From: Cellulomonas biazotea | Lineage (GTDB): Bacteria; Actinomycetota; Actinomycetes; Actinomycetales; Cellulomonadaceae | Length of the DNA stretch: 35,302 nucleotides | Assembly: GCF_004306155.1 (NCBI RefSeq) | Contig: NZ_BIMR01000239.1 | Coordinates: 1 to 35,302 of the forward strand | Reading direction: 5' to 3' | Shown: positions 1 to 7,663 of the stretch, piece by piece | Layout of the letters: each line of letters begins with the position of its first letter | How positions within the stretch are numbered: the stretch's first letter is position 1 | Translations under genes and position numbers: made by a program | Notes under the pieces: model-generated | Databases searched by the model: none | Seen by the model: only the letters and a program-made list of their open reading frames with translations | Told to the model about the DNA's origin: nothing

Positions 1-119
1 GCCTTGTCGCCGGGTCGCCCCGCCCCCCCGCCGCGGCGTCGAGCACCGGCCGCGTGCACCAAGATGGTCCCCGTGCCCGTCGAGCCCGACGCGCGCACCC
101 GACGACGAACAGGAGCCCC
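1..119. other. Upstream flank, no supportable gene
   Basis: The first 119 bases are very C-rich and open in several frames, so they could hold the 3' end of a gene that starts outside the window. No stop codon or motif lets me assign one. Near the end, an AGGAG sits six bases or fewer before the ATG at 120 and decides the start of the first glycosyltransferase gene. Confidence 0.4.
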
Positions 120-1214
120 ATGTCGGACGGCCAGGCCCGCCTGCGCGTCGCGGTGTCGATGCCCACCCTCGTCCCGGGCGGCATGGGCGGCACCGAGACC
201 TACACCCGCGAGCTGGTCGCCGCGCTCGCGCGCCGCGACAACGTCGCCGTCCGTGCGTTCGTCCCCGAGGCCGCGCGCGGCACCCACGGTGACGTGCCCG
301 AGACGGTCCTGCCCGGCGTCGGCCGCCGTACCGGCACGATCGGGCGCGTCGACACCCTGCTCCAGGCGGGCGTGCTGCGCCGTGGGCAGATCCGGCGCCT
401 GCTGCAGGGCGCGGACGTCGTGCACCTGCCGTTCACCGTCAACGTGCCTGCCCCGCGTGGGCCGGGTGTCGCCGTGACGCTGCACGACGTCCAGCACCTC
501 GACCTGCCGCACCTGTTCAGCCGGGTGGACCACGCGTACCGGCGGGTCTTCTACGAGGACGTCTCGCGCAAGGCGGACGTCGTGATCACGATCAGCGAGT
601 TCTCCCGCGAGCGCATCGTCGAGCACCTGGGGCTGCCCGACGAGCGGGTCGTCGTCGCGCCGCTCGGCGTCGACACCGACGGCTTCTCGGTCGCCGGCCC
701 GGAGGACCGCGAGAACTTCGTGCTGTTCCCCGCGCGGAGCTGGGCGCACAAGAACCACCCGCGCCTCGTCGAAGCCGTAGCCCGGCTGCGGGAGGACGAC
801 CCGGACCTGCGGCTGGTCCTGACCGGTGGCGCACTCGACCGCCTCGGACCGCTGCCCGACTGGGTCGACGTGCGTGGTCTCGTCCCGCTCGCCGAGCTCC
901 GGGACCTCATGCGTCGTGCACGCGTGCTCGCGTTCCCCAGCCTGTACGAGGGCTTCGGCCTGCCCCCGCTCGAGGCGATGGCCTCCGGGCTGCCCGTCGC
1001 GTCGTCGAACGCGGGCGCGCTCCCTGAGGTGTGCGGCGACGCAGCGGTGCTGTTCGACCCGACCGACGTCGACGCGATCGCCGACGGCATCACGCGGGCG
1101 ATGGCCGACCACGAGCGCCTGCGCGCCGCCGGGGTCGCCCGCGTCCGGGAGTTCACGTGGGACCGCAGCGCCGCGCTGCACGAGGACGCGTACCTCGCCG
1201 CGGCCCGCTCGTGA
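120..1214 (+). CDS. GT4-family glycosyltransferase
   Basis: This predicted cytoplasmic glycosyltransferase of 364 residues has the GT-B, GT4 (RfaG/WbaZ-like) architecture. The N-terminal half has the glycine-rich PGGMGGTETYTREL loop and a VTLHDVQHL segment. The C-terminal half has the nucleotide-sugar-binding motifs ARSWAHKNHPRLVEA and LYEGFGLPPLEAMASG, whose acidic EGFGLPPLE is the usual donor-site EX7E region. An ATG at 120 preceded by AGGAG is preferred over the longer open frame upstream, whose extra N-terminus is arginine-rich and unlike the family. It overlaps the following flippase gene by GTGA, so the two are probably translated together. It resembles the GT4 proteins at 11248-12357 and 34034-35128, which suggests related rhamnosyl- or mannosyltransferases. 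Donor and acceptor cannot be read from sequence. Confidence 0.9.
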   Translation: MSDGQARLRVAVSMPTLVPGGMGGTETYTRELVAALARRDNVAVRAFVPEAARGTHGDVPETVLPGVGRRTGTIGRVDTLLQAGVLRRGQIRRLLQGADVVHLPFTVNVPAPRGPGVAVTLHDVQHLDLPHLFSRVDHAYRRVFYEDVSRKADVVITISEFSRERIVEHLGLPDERVVVAPLGVDTDGFSVAGPEDRENFVLFPARSWAHKNHPRLVEAVARLREDDPDLRLVLTGGALDRLGPLPDWVDVRGLVPLAELRDLMRRARVLAFPSLYEGFGLPPLEAMASGLPVASSNAGALPEVCGDAAVLFDPTDVDAIADGITRAMADHERLRAAGVARVREFTWDRSAALHEDAYLAAARS

Positions 1215-2488
1215 GCCCTGTCGCCGGTGACCCCGCCGGCGGCGACGCCGTGGCACACGGTGCGCCGCCCGCGGTCATCGGCCGCCGGGGCGCGACCCGG
1301 GTCGCCCTCGCCTCCGCCGTCGCCGCAGCCGCCGGCTACGTCGTCCTGGTCCTCGCCTCGCGCACCCTGACGCCGGCGCAGAACGCCGACTTCCTCGCCT
1401 TCTGGGCCCTGATGTTCGGGCTGTTCGGCGTTCTCGCCGGCGTGCAGACGGAGACGACCCGCGGCGTGCGACGCGCGGCGCAGCTCGGGACGACCGGTGC
1501 CCGAGCGCTCCCCGTCTCGCTCGCCGTCGGCGCCGTCCTGGCCGTCGCGGCAGCCGCGACGGCGCCGCTGTGGGGCACCGCCGTGCTCGGCGCGGGCAGC
1601 GCGGCGGACCTCGCCGTCGTGCTCGCCGCGGTCCTGCTGTTCGCCGGGCACAGCTCGCAGGCGGGCGCACTGTCGGGGGTCGGGGCGTGGGACCGGTTCG
1701 CGGACCTGGTCGGCCTGGAGGCGCTCGTCCGCGTCGCGGCAACCGCAGCCGCCGCAGCCGTCGGCGCCGCCGTCGCCGGGTTCGAGGCCGCCGCAGCCGC
1801 GGGGGCGTGCACGTGGCTGCTGCTGCTCGTCGCACCGCCCTACCGCCGCGCGCTGCACGCGCACGTCGACGTGCCCTGGCGCGGGTTCGTCCGCGGGCTG
1901 GCGCACGCGATGGCCGCCGCAGCTGCCAGCGCCGTCCTGGTGGTCGGGTTCCCCGTGCTGCTGCGCGTCACGTCGACGCCGGAGGAGTTCGCGACGGCCG
2001 CGCCGCTCATCCTCGCCGTCTCGCTCACCCGGGCGCCGCTGATGATCCCGCTCAGCGCGTTCCAGGGCGTCGTCATCACGCACGTCCTCGAGCACCGCGA
2101 CCGGGGGCTGCGCGCGCTCCGGCCCATCGTCCTCGCCCTCGCTGCCGCCGGTGTCGTCGGCGCCGGCCTCGCCTCGGTCGTCGGCCCGTGGCTCATGACG
2201 CTGCTGTTCGGTCCCGCGTACGAGGTCGACGGCGGCGTCCTGGCCGGGCTGACGCTCGCCGCGGTCGGCCTCGCGCTGCTCACGCTGACGGGTGCCGTCA
2301 CCATCGCGCTCGACCTGCACCGCGCCTTCTCGACCGGCTGGGTCGTGGCGACGCTCGTCACGGTCGTGCTGCTCCTCACCCCCTGGGCGACGGAGGCCCG
2401 GACTGTGACGTCGCTGCTGGTCGGCCCCCTCGTCGGTGTCGTCGTGCACCTGGTCGCTCTGCGTCGGCAGCGCGTGGCGCGCCGGTAG
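1211..2488 (+). CDS. Polytopic flippase-like membrane protein (MOP/Wzx type)
   Basis: This 425-residue integral membrane protein is made almost entirely of Ala/Leu/Val-rich hydrophobic segments, roughly 10 to 12 helices. It begins with a short arginine-bearing cytoplasmic N-terminus (GRRGATRVALAS). Length and layout fit the MOP exporter superfamily, which moves lipid-linked sugars across the membrane. The GTG at 1211 is chosen because it overlaps the upstream stop in a GTGA junction. The open frame extends further upstream, but only as arginine-rich shadow sequence. It is followed directly by a polyprenyl-phosphate-type GT2 and a DUF2304 gene, so a flippase for a polyprenyl-phosphate monosaccharide, like streptococcal GacK, is the favoured role. 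The sequence is divergent, and a different polysaccharide membrane protein cannot be excluded. Confidence 0.75.
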   Translation: MSPVAGDPAGGDAVAHGAPPAVIGRRGATRVALASAVAAAAGYVVLVLASRTLTPAQNADFLAFWALMFGLFGVLAGVQTETTRGVRRAAQLGTTGARALPVSLAVGAVLAVAAAATAPLWGTAVLGAGSAADLAVVLAAVLLFAGHSSQAGALSGVGAWDRFADLVGLEALVRVAATAAAAAVGAAVAGFEAAAAAGACTWLLLLVAPPYRRALHAHVDVPWRGFVRGLAHAMAAAAASAVLVVGFPVLLRVTSTPEEFATAAPLILAVSLTRAPLMIPLSAFQGVVITHVLEHRDRGLRALRPIVLALAAAGVVGAGLASVVGPWLMTLLFGPAYEVDGGVLAGLTLAAVGLALLTLTGAVTIALDLHRAFSTGWVVATLVTVVLLLTPWATEARTVTSLLVGPLVGVVVHLVALRRQRVARR

Positions 2489-2491
2489 AGT
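2486..2491 (+). promoter_or_regulatory. Candidate leaderless -10 box inside a stop codon
   Basis: TAGAGT matches the actinobacterial TANNNT -10 pattern and ends exactly seven bases before the ATG at 2499, so transcription could start at or next to the start codon. The first three bases are the TAG stop of the flippase gene. No Shine-Dalgarno sequence precedes the ATG, which fits leaderless translation. No clear -35 element is seen. Confidence 0.4.
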
Positions 2492-2498
2492 TCCGCGC

Positions 2499-3242
2499 AT
2501 GCAGCACCAGCCGCCGCGACGGTTGCTCGCCATCGTCCCGGCGTGGAACGAGCAGGCCACCATCGCCTCCGTCGTCGCGGAGGTCCGCCGGACCCTCCCC
2601 GACGCCGACGTCCTCGTCGTCAACGACGGCTCCACGGACGACACCAGCGCCATCGCCCGCGCGGCCGGTGCCACCGTCCTCGACCTGCCCGTCAACCTCG
2701 GGGTCGGCGGGGCGATGCGCGCCGGCTACACCTACGCCTACCGGGCGGACTACGACCGCACCGTGCAGCTCGACGCCGACGGCCAGCACGACCCCGGCGG
2801 CGTCGCCGAACTCGCCCGCGTGATGGACGCCGAGGCCGCCGACATCGTCATCGGTGCGCGCTTCGCGGGCGTCGGCGACTACACCGTCCGCGGTCCGCGG
2901 CGCTGGACCATGCGCCTGCTGTCGGCCGTCCTGTCCCGGGTGACCGGCACGCGGCTCACCGACACGACGTCGGGCCTCAAGCTCTGCGCCCGCCCCGCGA
3001 TCCGGCTGTTCACCTCGAACTACCCCGCCGAGTACCTCGGCGACACCATCGAGTCCATCGTCATCGCGTCCCGCGCCGGCCTGCGGATCCGGCAGGTCGG
3101 CGTCGCGATGCGTCCCCGCGCCGGGGGGCGCCCGTCGCACAGCCCGGTCAAGGCCGCCGTCTTCCTCGGCCGCGCGGTCCTGGCGCTCGTCGTCGCCCTC
3201 AGCCGCCCCCGCGAACCCGTCCCCGGAGGTCCTGACGCATGA
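2499..3242 (+). CDS. DPM1-like GT2 glycosyltransferase (polyprenyl-phosphate sugar synthase candidate)
   Basis: This 247-residue GT-A family 2 enzyme has a short IVPAWNEQATI start, the nucleotide-binding VVNDGSTDDT at about 41-49, and the metal-binding QLDADGQHD at about 90-98. A TDTTSGLKL segment follows that is typical of dolichyl/undecaprenyl-phosphate glycosyltransferases. Only one weakly hydrophobic stretch occurs near the C-terminus. The family moves a sugar from a nucleotide to polyprenyl phosphate on the inner membrane face. The ATG at 2499 removes a 21-residue upstream extension that overlaps the flippase gene. It overlaps the DUF2304 gene by ATGA. GT2 plus DUF2304 is the pairing seen in streptococcal GacI/GacJ, where the small protein stimulates the transferase. 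The sugar carried is unknown. Confidence 0.9.
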   Translation: MQHQPPRRLLAIVPAWNEQATIASVVAEVRRTLPDADVLVVNDGSTDDTSAIARAAGATVLDLPVNLGVGGAMRAGYTYAYRADYDRTVQLDADGQHDPGGVAELARVMDAEAADIVIGARFAGVGDYTVRGPRRWTMRLLSAVLSRVTGTRLTDTTSGLKLCARPAIRLFTSNYPAEYLGDTIESIVIASRAGLRIRQVGVAMRPRAGGRPSHSPVKAAVFLGRAVLALVVALSRPREPVPGGPDA

Positions 3243-3625
3243 CCGCGTACCCCTTCGCGCTCGCGATCAGCGCGGTCGTCGTCCTGCTGCTCCTGTGGCT
3301 GCTGCGCAGCCGTCGCCTCAAGGAGAAGTACGCCGGCATCTGGATCGTCCTCGCGCTCGCCGTGGTCGTCGTCGGCGTCTTCCCGGACCTGGCCGGCTGG
3401 CTCGCGCGTCTGGTCGGCGTCCAGACGCCGATCAACCTCGTCTTCCTGCTCGGCTTCGTCGTCGTGCTCGCGGTGTGCATCCAGCTGAGCGCGGAGCTGA
3501 GCCGGGCCGAGGAGACCTCCCGCACGCTCGCCGAGGAGATCGCCCTCCTCGCTCTGCGGGTCGAGCACGTCGAGCGGTCCGCCGTCTCGACGGGCGACGG
3601 TCAGGACGGCGGGACGACCTCGTAG
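3239..3625 (+). CDS. DUF2304 family small membrane protein
   Basis: This 128-residue protein has three predicted membrane helices at about 4-22, 33-50 and 63-82. A charged helical tail of about 83-113 could form a coiled coil. The RRLKEKYAGIW stretch after the first helix is the signature I associate with DUF2304. In streptococci the family member GacJ binds and stimulates the GT2 enzyme GacI, and the ATGA overlap with the GT2 gene upstream supports the same partnership here. The last 25 bases overlap the 3' end of the convergent gene 3601-5583, so the two coding regions run tail to tail through each other. Confidence 0.88.
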   Translation: MTAYPFALAISAVVVLLLLWLLRSRRLKEKYAGIWIVLALAVVVVGVFPDLAGWLARLVGVQTPINLVFLLGFVVVLAVCIQLSAELSRAEETSRTLAEEIALLALRVEHVERSAVSTGDGQDGGTTS

Positions 3626-5583
3626 ACACGGTAGGTCCCGTCGCCCTCCGTCGTGCTCCCGATCTCCCGCACGCACGCCTGGTCCACGGGCTCGTTCGTT
3701 GCGACGTAGTCGATGTTCTCCTGCTCGAACACGTCGCACGAGTCGAACCGCAGCGCTAGCGAGTCCGGCGCCAGGAGAGTGATCGGCGGAGCATCCGGGT
3801 GCGCGGTCCACGAGACGTGGGCGTACCGGTTCCAGGCGTTCTGGTGGATGCGGGTCGGGTCGATCGCGCCCCACACCTCGTCGGACGGCCACCCCTGGAC
3901 GCCGCTGAACGACGGCACCGCCGTCTCGCGCAGCGTCGCGACGACTGCGCCGTCCTCGAGGCCGACCCAGGTTCCAGGGCGTTCTGCCTGGACCTGCTCG
4001 ACGAGCCGCCCGAGCCCGGTGTCGCGCAGGTCGAGCACGCCCCGGTACAGCGGGACCACGCCCGCCACCATCACCAGGGCGACGGCGGCGACGGCGGCGA
4101 CGACGATCGACGGCACGGTCGCCCGGCCGCGGGCATACATCCAGATGGCACCGGCGAAGGCGACAACCAGCACCGGCCACCACCAGAACTGCGCGAGCAC
4201 CTGCGGTGCGTGCGCCCGCAGGAACAGCACGACGGCGGCGTGCGCGCCGAGCGTCAGTGCCACCGAGGCGACGGCCGTCCACCGGGCGGGCGGACCGTCG
4301 GCCCGGATGCGCGAGACGCTCACCAGGAGCAGGAGCAGCGCGACGAGCCCGAAGCCGACGACGAGCCGCGGCAGGCTCGTCCGGTCGAGCAGCAGCAGCG
4401 AGGCGACGGCGTCCCAGCCCGGGACGTAGACGAACGCCACGAGCACGGTCAGGACCGCCACGAGCGCGGCGAGGGTGGCGTCCACTCCCCGCGGACGACG
4501 CCGCAGCAGGACCAGGACGACCGGCAGGAGGTAGAGACCGGTGAGCAGGAAGCTCGACCCCTCGCTGGCGTTCACGACGAAGCCGTCCGGCGACGCGGCC
4601 CGGAGACCGACTCCGAGGACCCCGGCGAACATCGGCGCCCACGGGAACTGGGAGTGCTCGCCGGTCGGCCAGCGCCGGTCACCCGGGTAGCTCGTCGACG
4701 TGATGTCGTCCAGCGTCGCTGCGTGCGCCTTCAGGAACACGAGCAGCAGGGCACCGGCGACGACCGCGCTGACGGCCAGCGGCACCAGGCCACGCAGGCG
4801 CGCTCCCCACGGGACGTCACGCCCGTCGAGAAGCGTGCCGACGGCGAACGCCAGCGCGACCAGGGCGCACGGCACGAGGTACGGCGGGTACATCGTCATC
4901 GCGGCGACGACTGCGACGTACCCGGTGAGGACCGCGGTGACCCAGCGCACCCACGTCGGGAACGGACGGACTGCGACGACGACGGCGAGGCAGACCATGA
5001 CGGCGAACGCGAGCGGCCAGAAGGTCCCGGCACCGAACCACCACTGGGTGAACGGCGAGAACGCGAAGGTCACGGAGACGGCGAGCGCAGCGAGCGGCTT
5101 GCGCCAGAGCACCACGGCGAGCACGTGGACAGCGATGCCGAGCACCACGAGCGGCAGCCACCAACGGAACGCGAACGCGTTGTCGAGGGGCAGGACGCCG
5201 AACGCGAGGTTCTGCGGGCGGAACAGAGCCCAGACGTCACGGTAGGGGACGTCGAACAGCACGGAGACGTCGATCCCACCGGGCATCACGCCGCTCGAAC
5301 GGGGCAGTCCTTGCTCGACCTGGGCGACGACCAGCGGTGTCGTGACCATCCACTCGTCGCTGCGCAGCCCCCGAGGCCCACCGATCAGCAAGCGGGGGTC
5401 ACGTCCGGTGAAGAAGTCGGAGTAGAAGGCACCCGAGGACGATCCGTTGAGAGCGGTGGCGACGAGCACGAGCAGTGCTCCGAGGTACGCGCCGACACCG
5501 AGCAGGACCTGCCAGCGCAACCGCAGGGCGTCGAGCGCGAGCAGCGGTCGCAGCACCCGGTCGACGACGGTCCGGGCGCTCAC
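3601..5583 (-). CDS. Giant polytopic GT-C-like membrane protein (copy 1)
   Basis: This 660-residue protein has a first membrane helix at about 26-45 and an extracellular loop carrying SDEW at 75-78. Motifs VMPGGIDVS, VPYRDVW, FRPQNLAF and LPLDNAFAFRWWLPL follow, then many membrane helices and a soluble C-terminal domain of about 150 residues ending in YRVYEVVPP. An acidic motif in the first outer loop is typical of GT-C glycosyltransferases, which use polyprenyl-phosphate sugars outside the membrane. The assignment is inferred from this layout, not from a recognised family hit. It is a clear paralogue of 20303-22342, which shares SDEW, MPGG, VPY and LPLDNAFA in order. The GTG at 5583 overlaps the upstream reductase stop (GTGA). 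Beside the GT2/DUF2304 pair it is the natural GacL-like partner. Confidence 0.85.
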   Translation of the reverse strand: MSARTVVDRVLRPLLALDALRLRWQVLLGVGAYLGALLVLVATALNGSSSGAFYSDFFTGRDPRLLIGGPRGLRSDEWMVTTPLVVAQVEQGLPRSSGVMPGGIDVSVLFDVPYRDVWALFRPQNLAFGVLPLDNAFAFRWWLPLVVLGIAVHVLAVVLWRKPLAALAVSVTFAFSPFTQWWFGAGTFWPLAFAVMVCLAVVVAVRPFPTWVRWVTAVLTGYVAVVAAMTMYPPYLVPCALVALAFAVGTLLDGRDVPWGARLRGLVPLAVSAVVAGALLLVFLKAHAATLDDITSTSYPGDRRWPTGEHSQFPWAPMFAGVLGVGLRAASPDGFVVNASEGSSFLLTGLYLLPVVLVLLRRRPRGVDATLAALVAVLTVLVAFVYVPGWDAVASLLLLDRTSLPRLVVGFGLVALLLLLVSVSRIRADGPPARWTAVASVALTLGAHAAVVLFLRAHAPQVLAQFWWWPVLVVAFAGAIWMYARGRATVPSIVVAAVAAVALVMVAGVVPLYRGVLDLRDTGLGRLVEQVQAERPGTWVGLEDGAVVATLRETAVPSFSGVQGWPSDEVWGAIDPTRIHQNAWNRYAHVSWTAHPDAPPITLLAPDSLALRFDSCDVFEQENIDYVATNEPVDQACVREIGSTTEGDGTYRVYEVVPPS

Positions 5584-6452
5584 CAGCGTGCGGGCGAGTC
5601 GCCGCGGGCGGCGTCCCGCTCCATCACGCGGCGCACCTGCGTCGGGTCACCCCAGATGCCCGGGGAGTCGTACGGGCGGTCGGGGAAACGGCCGTAGTCG
5701 AGCGCGATGTCGAGACCGCGCTCGCGGATGAACTGCTCGACCCGCTCGCCGAGCGACAGCGGGACGCCGGAGCAGCAGTTGACCACACCGAGCACCTCGT
5801 CCTGGAGCGCCACGGCCGCGATCTGCTGCGCGAGCTCCGTGACGTCGAGGAAGTCGTACTTGTTGCGTCCGCTCGTGAACGGGAAGGTCCGCTCGCCCCG
5901 GGCGGCGGCGGCGGCGATCTTCGAGAAGACCGAGCTGTTCCCCTCGTCGTCGCCCGTGATGTAGAAGCAGCGCAGCCACTGCAGCAGGGTCTCGGTCGAC
6001 GCGAGCTCGATCTCGAGCGCCTGCCGGAGCGCGTTCTTCGCGACGCCGTACAGCGAGAGCGGCCTGGTGGGGGTCTCCGCCGTGACCACGCCCTCGTGAT
6101 AGCCGACCTCGTGCATCGTGCCCATGACGACGAGCCGGGCCGCACCGCTGCGCGCCATGTCGCGCAGGAAGTCCAGGTGCTCGGGCAGCCGCTGCATGTG
6201 GACGGGAGCGTTGTGGACGAAGCCTGCCTCCCACGCGAGGTGCAGGACGACATCGGGTGAGCCCAGCCGCTCGAAGCGGTCCTCGGTGTCGGCGAAGATG
6301 TCCGCCTCGATCCGACGCGCCGCCGAGGGAGACGGGGCAGCTTGCGGGTTGCGCTCGACGGTCACCACATCGGCACCGCGCGCGAGCAGGGCATCGACGA
6401 CGTGGCGCCCGATGTACCCCCCCGAACCTGTCACCAGCACCGTGCCGCTCAT
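5580..6452 (-). CDS. NAD(P)-dependent sugar epimerase/dehydratase (SDR)
   Basis: This 290-residue extended short-chain dehydrogenase starts with the Rossmann motif VTGSGGYIGRHVVDALL (TGSGGYIG at about 8-15). The catalytic pair is in LYGVAKN (Tyr135, Lys139), and GTMHEVGYHEG replaces the common serine-rich active-site strand. This fits nucleotide-sugar reductases or epimerases that set a 4-keto group, such as 6-deoxy-sugar enzymes. The substrate cannot be told from sequence. The ATG at 6452 is chosen because AGAGGT precedes it and the Rossmann fold starts at once; an upstream ATG would add 23 arginine-rich residues. It overlaps the GT-C-like gene by GTGA, so it may make the sugar that protein or its partner uses. 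Confidence 0.88.
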   Translation of the reverse strand: MSGTVLVTGSGGYIGRHVVDALLARGADVVTVERNPQAAPSPSAARRIEADIFADTEDRFERLGSPDVVLHLAWEAGFVHNAPVHMQRLPEHLDFLRDMARSGAARLVVMGTMHEVGYHEGVVTAETPTRPLSLYGVAKNALRQALEIELASTETLLQWLRCFYITGDDEGNSSVFSKIAAAAARGERTFPFTSGRNKYDFLDVTELAQQIAAVALQDEVLGVVNCCSGVPLSLGERVEQFIRERGLDIALDYGRFPDRPYDSPGIWGDPTQVRRVMERDAARGDSPARW

Positions 6453-6573
6453 CGCGCACCTCTGATCGACCGACCGCGGTCCACCCGCGGTCGCGCCTCG
6501 TCTCGCATTCCGACTCTCCACCTACCGTGTCCGGCGCAGCCGACGACTGCGGACGGCGCTCCACCTGCGGCGA

Positions 6574-6579
6574 AAGGTA
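6574..6579 (-). promoter_or_regulatory. Candidate -10 box for the 5580-6452 operon
   Basis: On the minus strand this reads TACCTT, matching TANNNT, about 120 bases upstream of the reductase start and inside the 145-base gap after rmlD. No convincing -35 hexamer is visible, so the call rests on one hexamer. Confidence 0.25.
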
Positions 6580-6597
6580 TCACCGCGCGACCTGCGC

Positions 6598-7452
6598 TCA
6601 GGGCGCGGCCGCCAGGACCTCCGCCGACGCGGCGGCCCACCGCTCGGCCCAGTCCGGGACGGGGGCGACGCCGACCGCGGCGAGCCTGCCGTGCCCGAGC
6701 ACCGAGTAGGCGGGGCGCGGCGCGGGGCGGACGAACTTCTCGCTCGTGACGGGGCTCACGAGGGCCGGGTCGAGCCCGGCGGAGGCGACCACGGCCTGCG
6801 CGAACTCGTGCCAGCTCGCGGTGCCGTCGGACGTCGCGTGGTACATGCCGCCCGGGGCCTGCGCGGCGACGAGGTCGACCACGACGCGGGCGACGTCGCG
6901 CGTCCAGGTGGGCTGACCGACCTGGTCGGCGACGACGTCGAGCGCGCCGCGCTCGGCGGCGAGGCGGGCGATCGTCCTCGGGAAGCAGCTGCCGTGCCGC
7001 CCGTACAGCCACGCCGTCCGGACCACGAGCGAGTCGGGGCTCGCGGCGAGCGCGGCCCACTCCCCCGCGGCCTTCGTCCGGCCGTAGGCCGAGCGGGGCG
7101 CGACCGGGCCGTCCTCGGCGTACGGCGACGTCGCGGAGCCGTCGAACACGTAGTCGGTCGAGAGCTGCACGAACCGGGCGCCGTTGCGCCGTGCGGCGTG
7201 CGCGAGCAGGGAGGGCGCGACGGCGTTGAGCTGGAACGCGGCGGCCTCGTGCGTCTCGGCGTCGTCGACGGCGGTCCACGCGGCGCAGTTGACGACGACG
7301 TCGTGGCCGGGCAGGAGCGCGTGCACCGCGTCGGCGTCGAGGACGTCGAGGTTGTGCCGGTCGCTCGCCGTCACGTCGGCGCCGCTCGCGACGAGCGTCT
7401 CCACCAGGTCCTGGCCGAGCATCCCAGACGCCCCTGTCACCAACCAGCGCAC
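6598..7452 (-). CDS. rmlD: dTDP-4-dehydrorhamnose reductase
   Basis: This 284-residue SDR enzyme reduces dTDP-4-keto-L-rhamnose to dTDP-L-rhamnose, the last step of the pathway. Family hallmarks in order are LVTGASGMLGQDL (NADPH loop), VVNCAAWTAVDDAE, STDYVFDG, the YGRTK catalytic Tyr/Lys, VADQVGQPTWTRDVA and RPAYSVL. The GTG at 7452 is chosen because a full AGGAGG lies six bases upstream (7459-7464) and the longer frame adds only non-conserved sequence. It seems to be a single-gene unit, with its own candidate promoter at 7512-7517. It lies 3.2 kb from rmlC and on the opposite strand, and rmlA and rmlB are absent from the window, so the pathway genes are scattered here. Confidence 0.95.
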   Translation of the reverse strand: MRWLVTGASGMLGQDLVETLVASGADVTASDRHNLDVLDADAVHALLPGHDVVVNCAAWTAVDDAETHEAAAFQLNAVAPSLLAHAARRNGARFVQLSTDYVFDGSATSPYAEDGPVAPRSAYGRTKAAGEWAALAASPDSLVVRTAWLYGRHGSCFPRTIARLAAERGALDVVADQVGQPTWTRDVARVVVDLVAAQAPGGMYHATSDGTASWHEFAQAVVASAGLDPALVSPVTSEKFVRPAPRPAYSVLGHGRLAAVGVAPVPDWAERWAAASAEVLAAAP

Positions 7453-7511
7453 CGCAGTCCTCCTGATCTCGCCCGTGTCGCGGGGCCCGCACGGGCCGGC
7501 CACGGCGGCCA

Positions 7512-7517
7512 AGGTTA
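7512..7517 (-). promoter_or_regulatory. Candidate -10 box for rmlD
   Basis: The minus strand reads TAACCT, a TANNNT match, about 60 bases upstream of the rmlD GTG. It lies in the 211-base divergent region between rmlD and the secreted amidase gene. No clear -35 element is seen. Confidence 0.3.
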
Positions 7518-7537
7518 GCCGTCCCCGCTGTGCCGAC

Positions 7538-7549
7538 GCACGTACGTGC
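7538..7549. promoter_or_regulatory. 12-bp perfect palindrome, possible operator
   Basis: GCACGTACGTGC reads the same on both strands and lies in the divergent region between rmlD and the amidase gene, just upstream of the rmlD -10 candidate. The position suits a shared operator, but no regulator gene is nearby and a palindrome of this size could occur by chance in GC-rich DNA. Confidence 0.3.
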
Positions 7550-7663
7550 ACGGCGGGGCCGCGCCCGTTGCTCGGGGCACCGGAGCCGGTCGGCGCGTCA
7601 GCCGCTCACGCGCCCGCGACCCTGGCAGCATGGGCCGGGTTCACCCGGAAGAAGGAGCCCGAG

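Noticed and set aside
551-2695. 714-residue minus-strand open frame
   Set aside because: It lies antisense to the GT4 and flippase genes, is extremely Arg/Gly/Asp-rich with no domain, and is a typical GC-rich shadow frame.
3799-5697. 632-residue plus-strand open frame
   Set aside because: It is antisense to the GT-C-like gene, and its Arg/Asp/His-rich composition has no folded-protein look.
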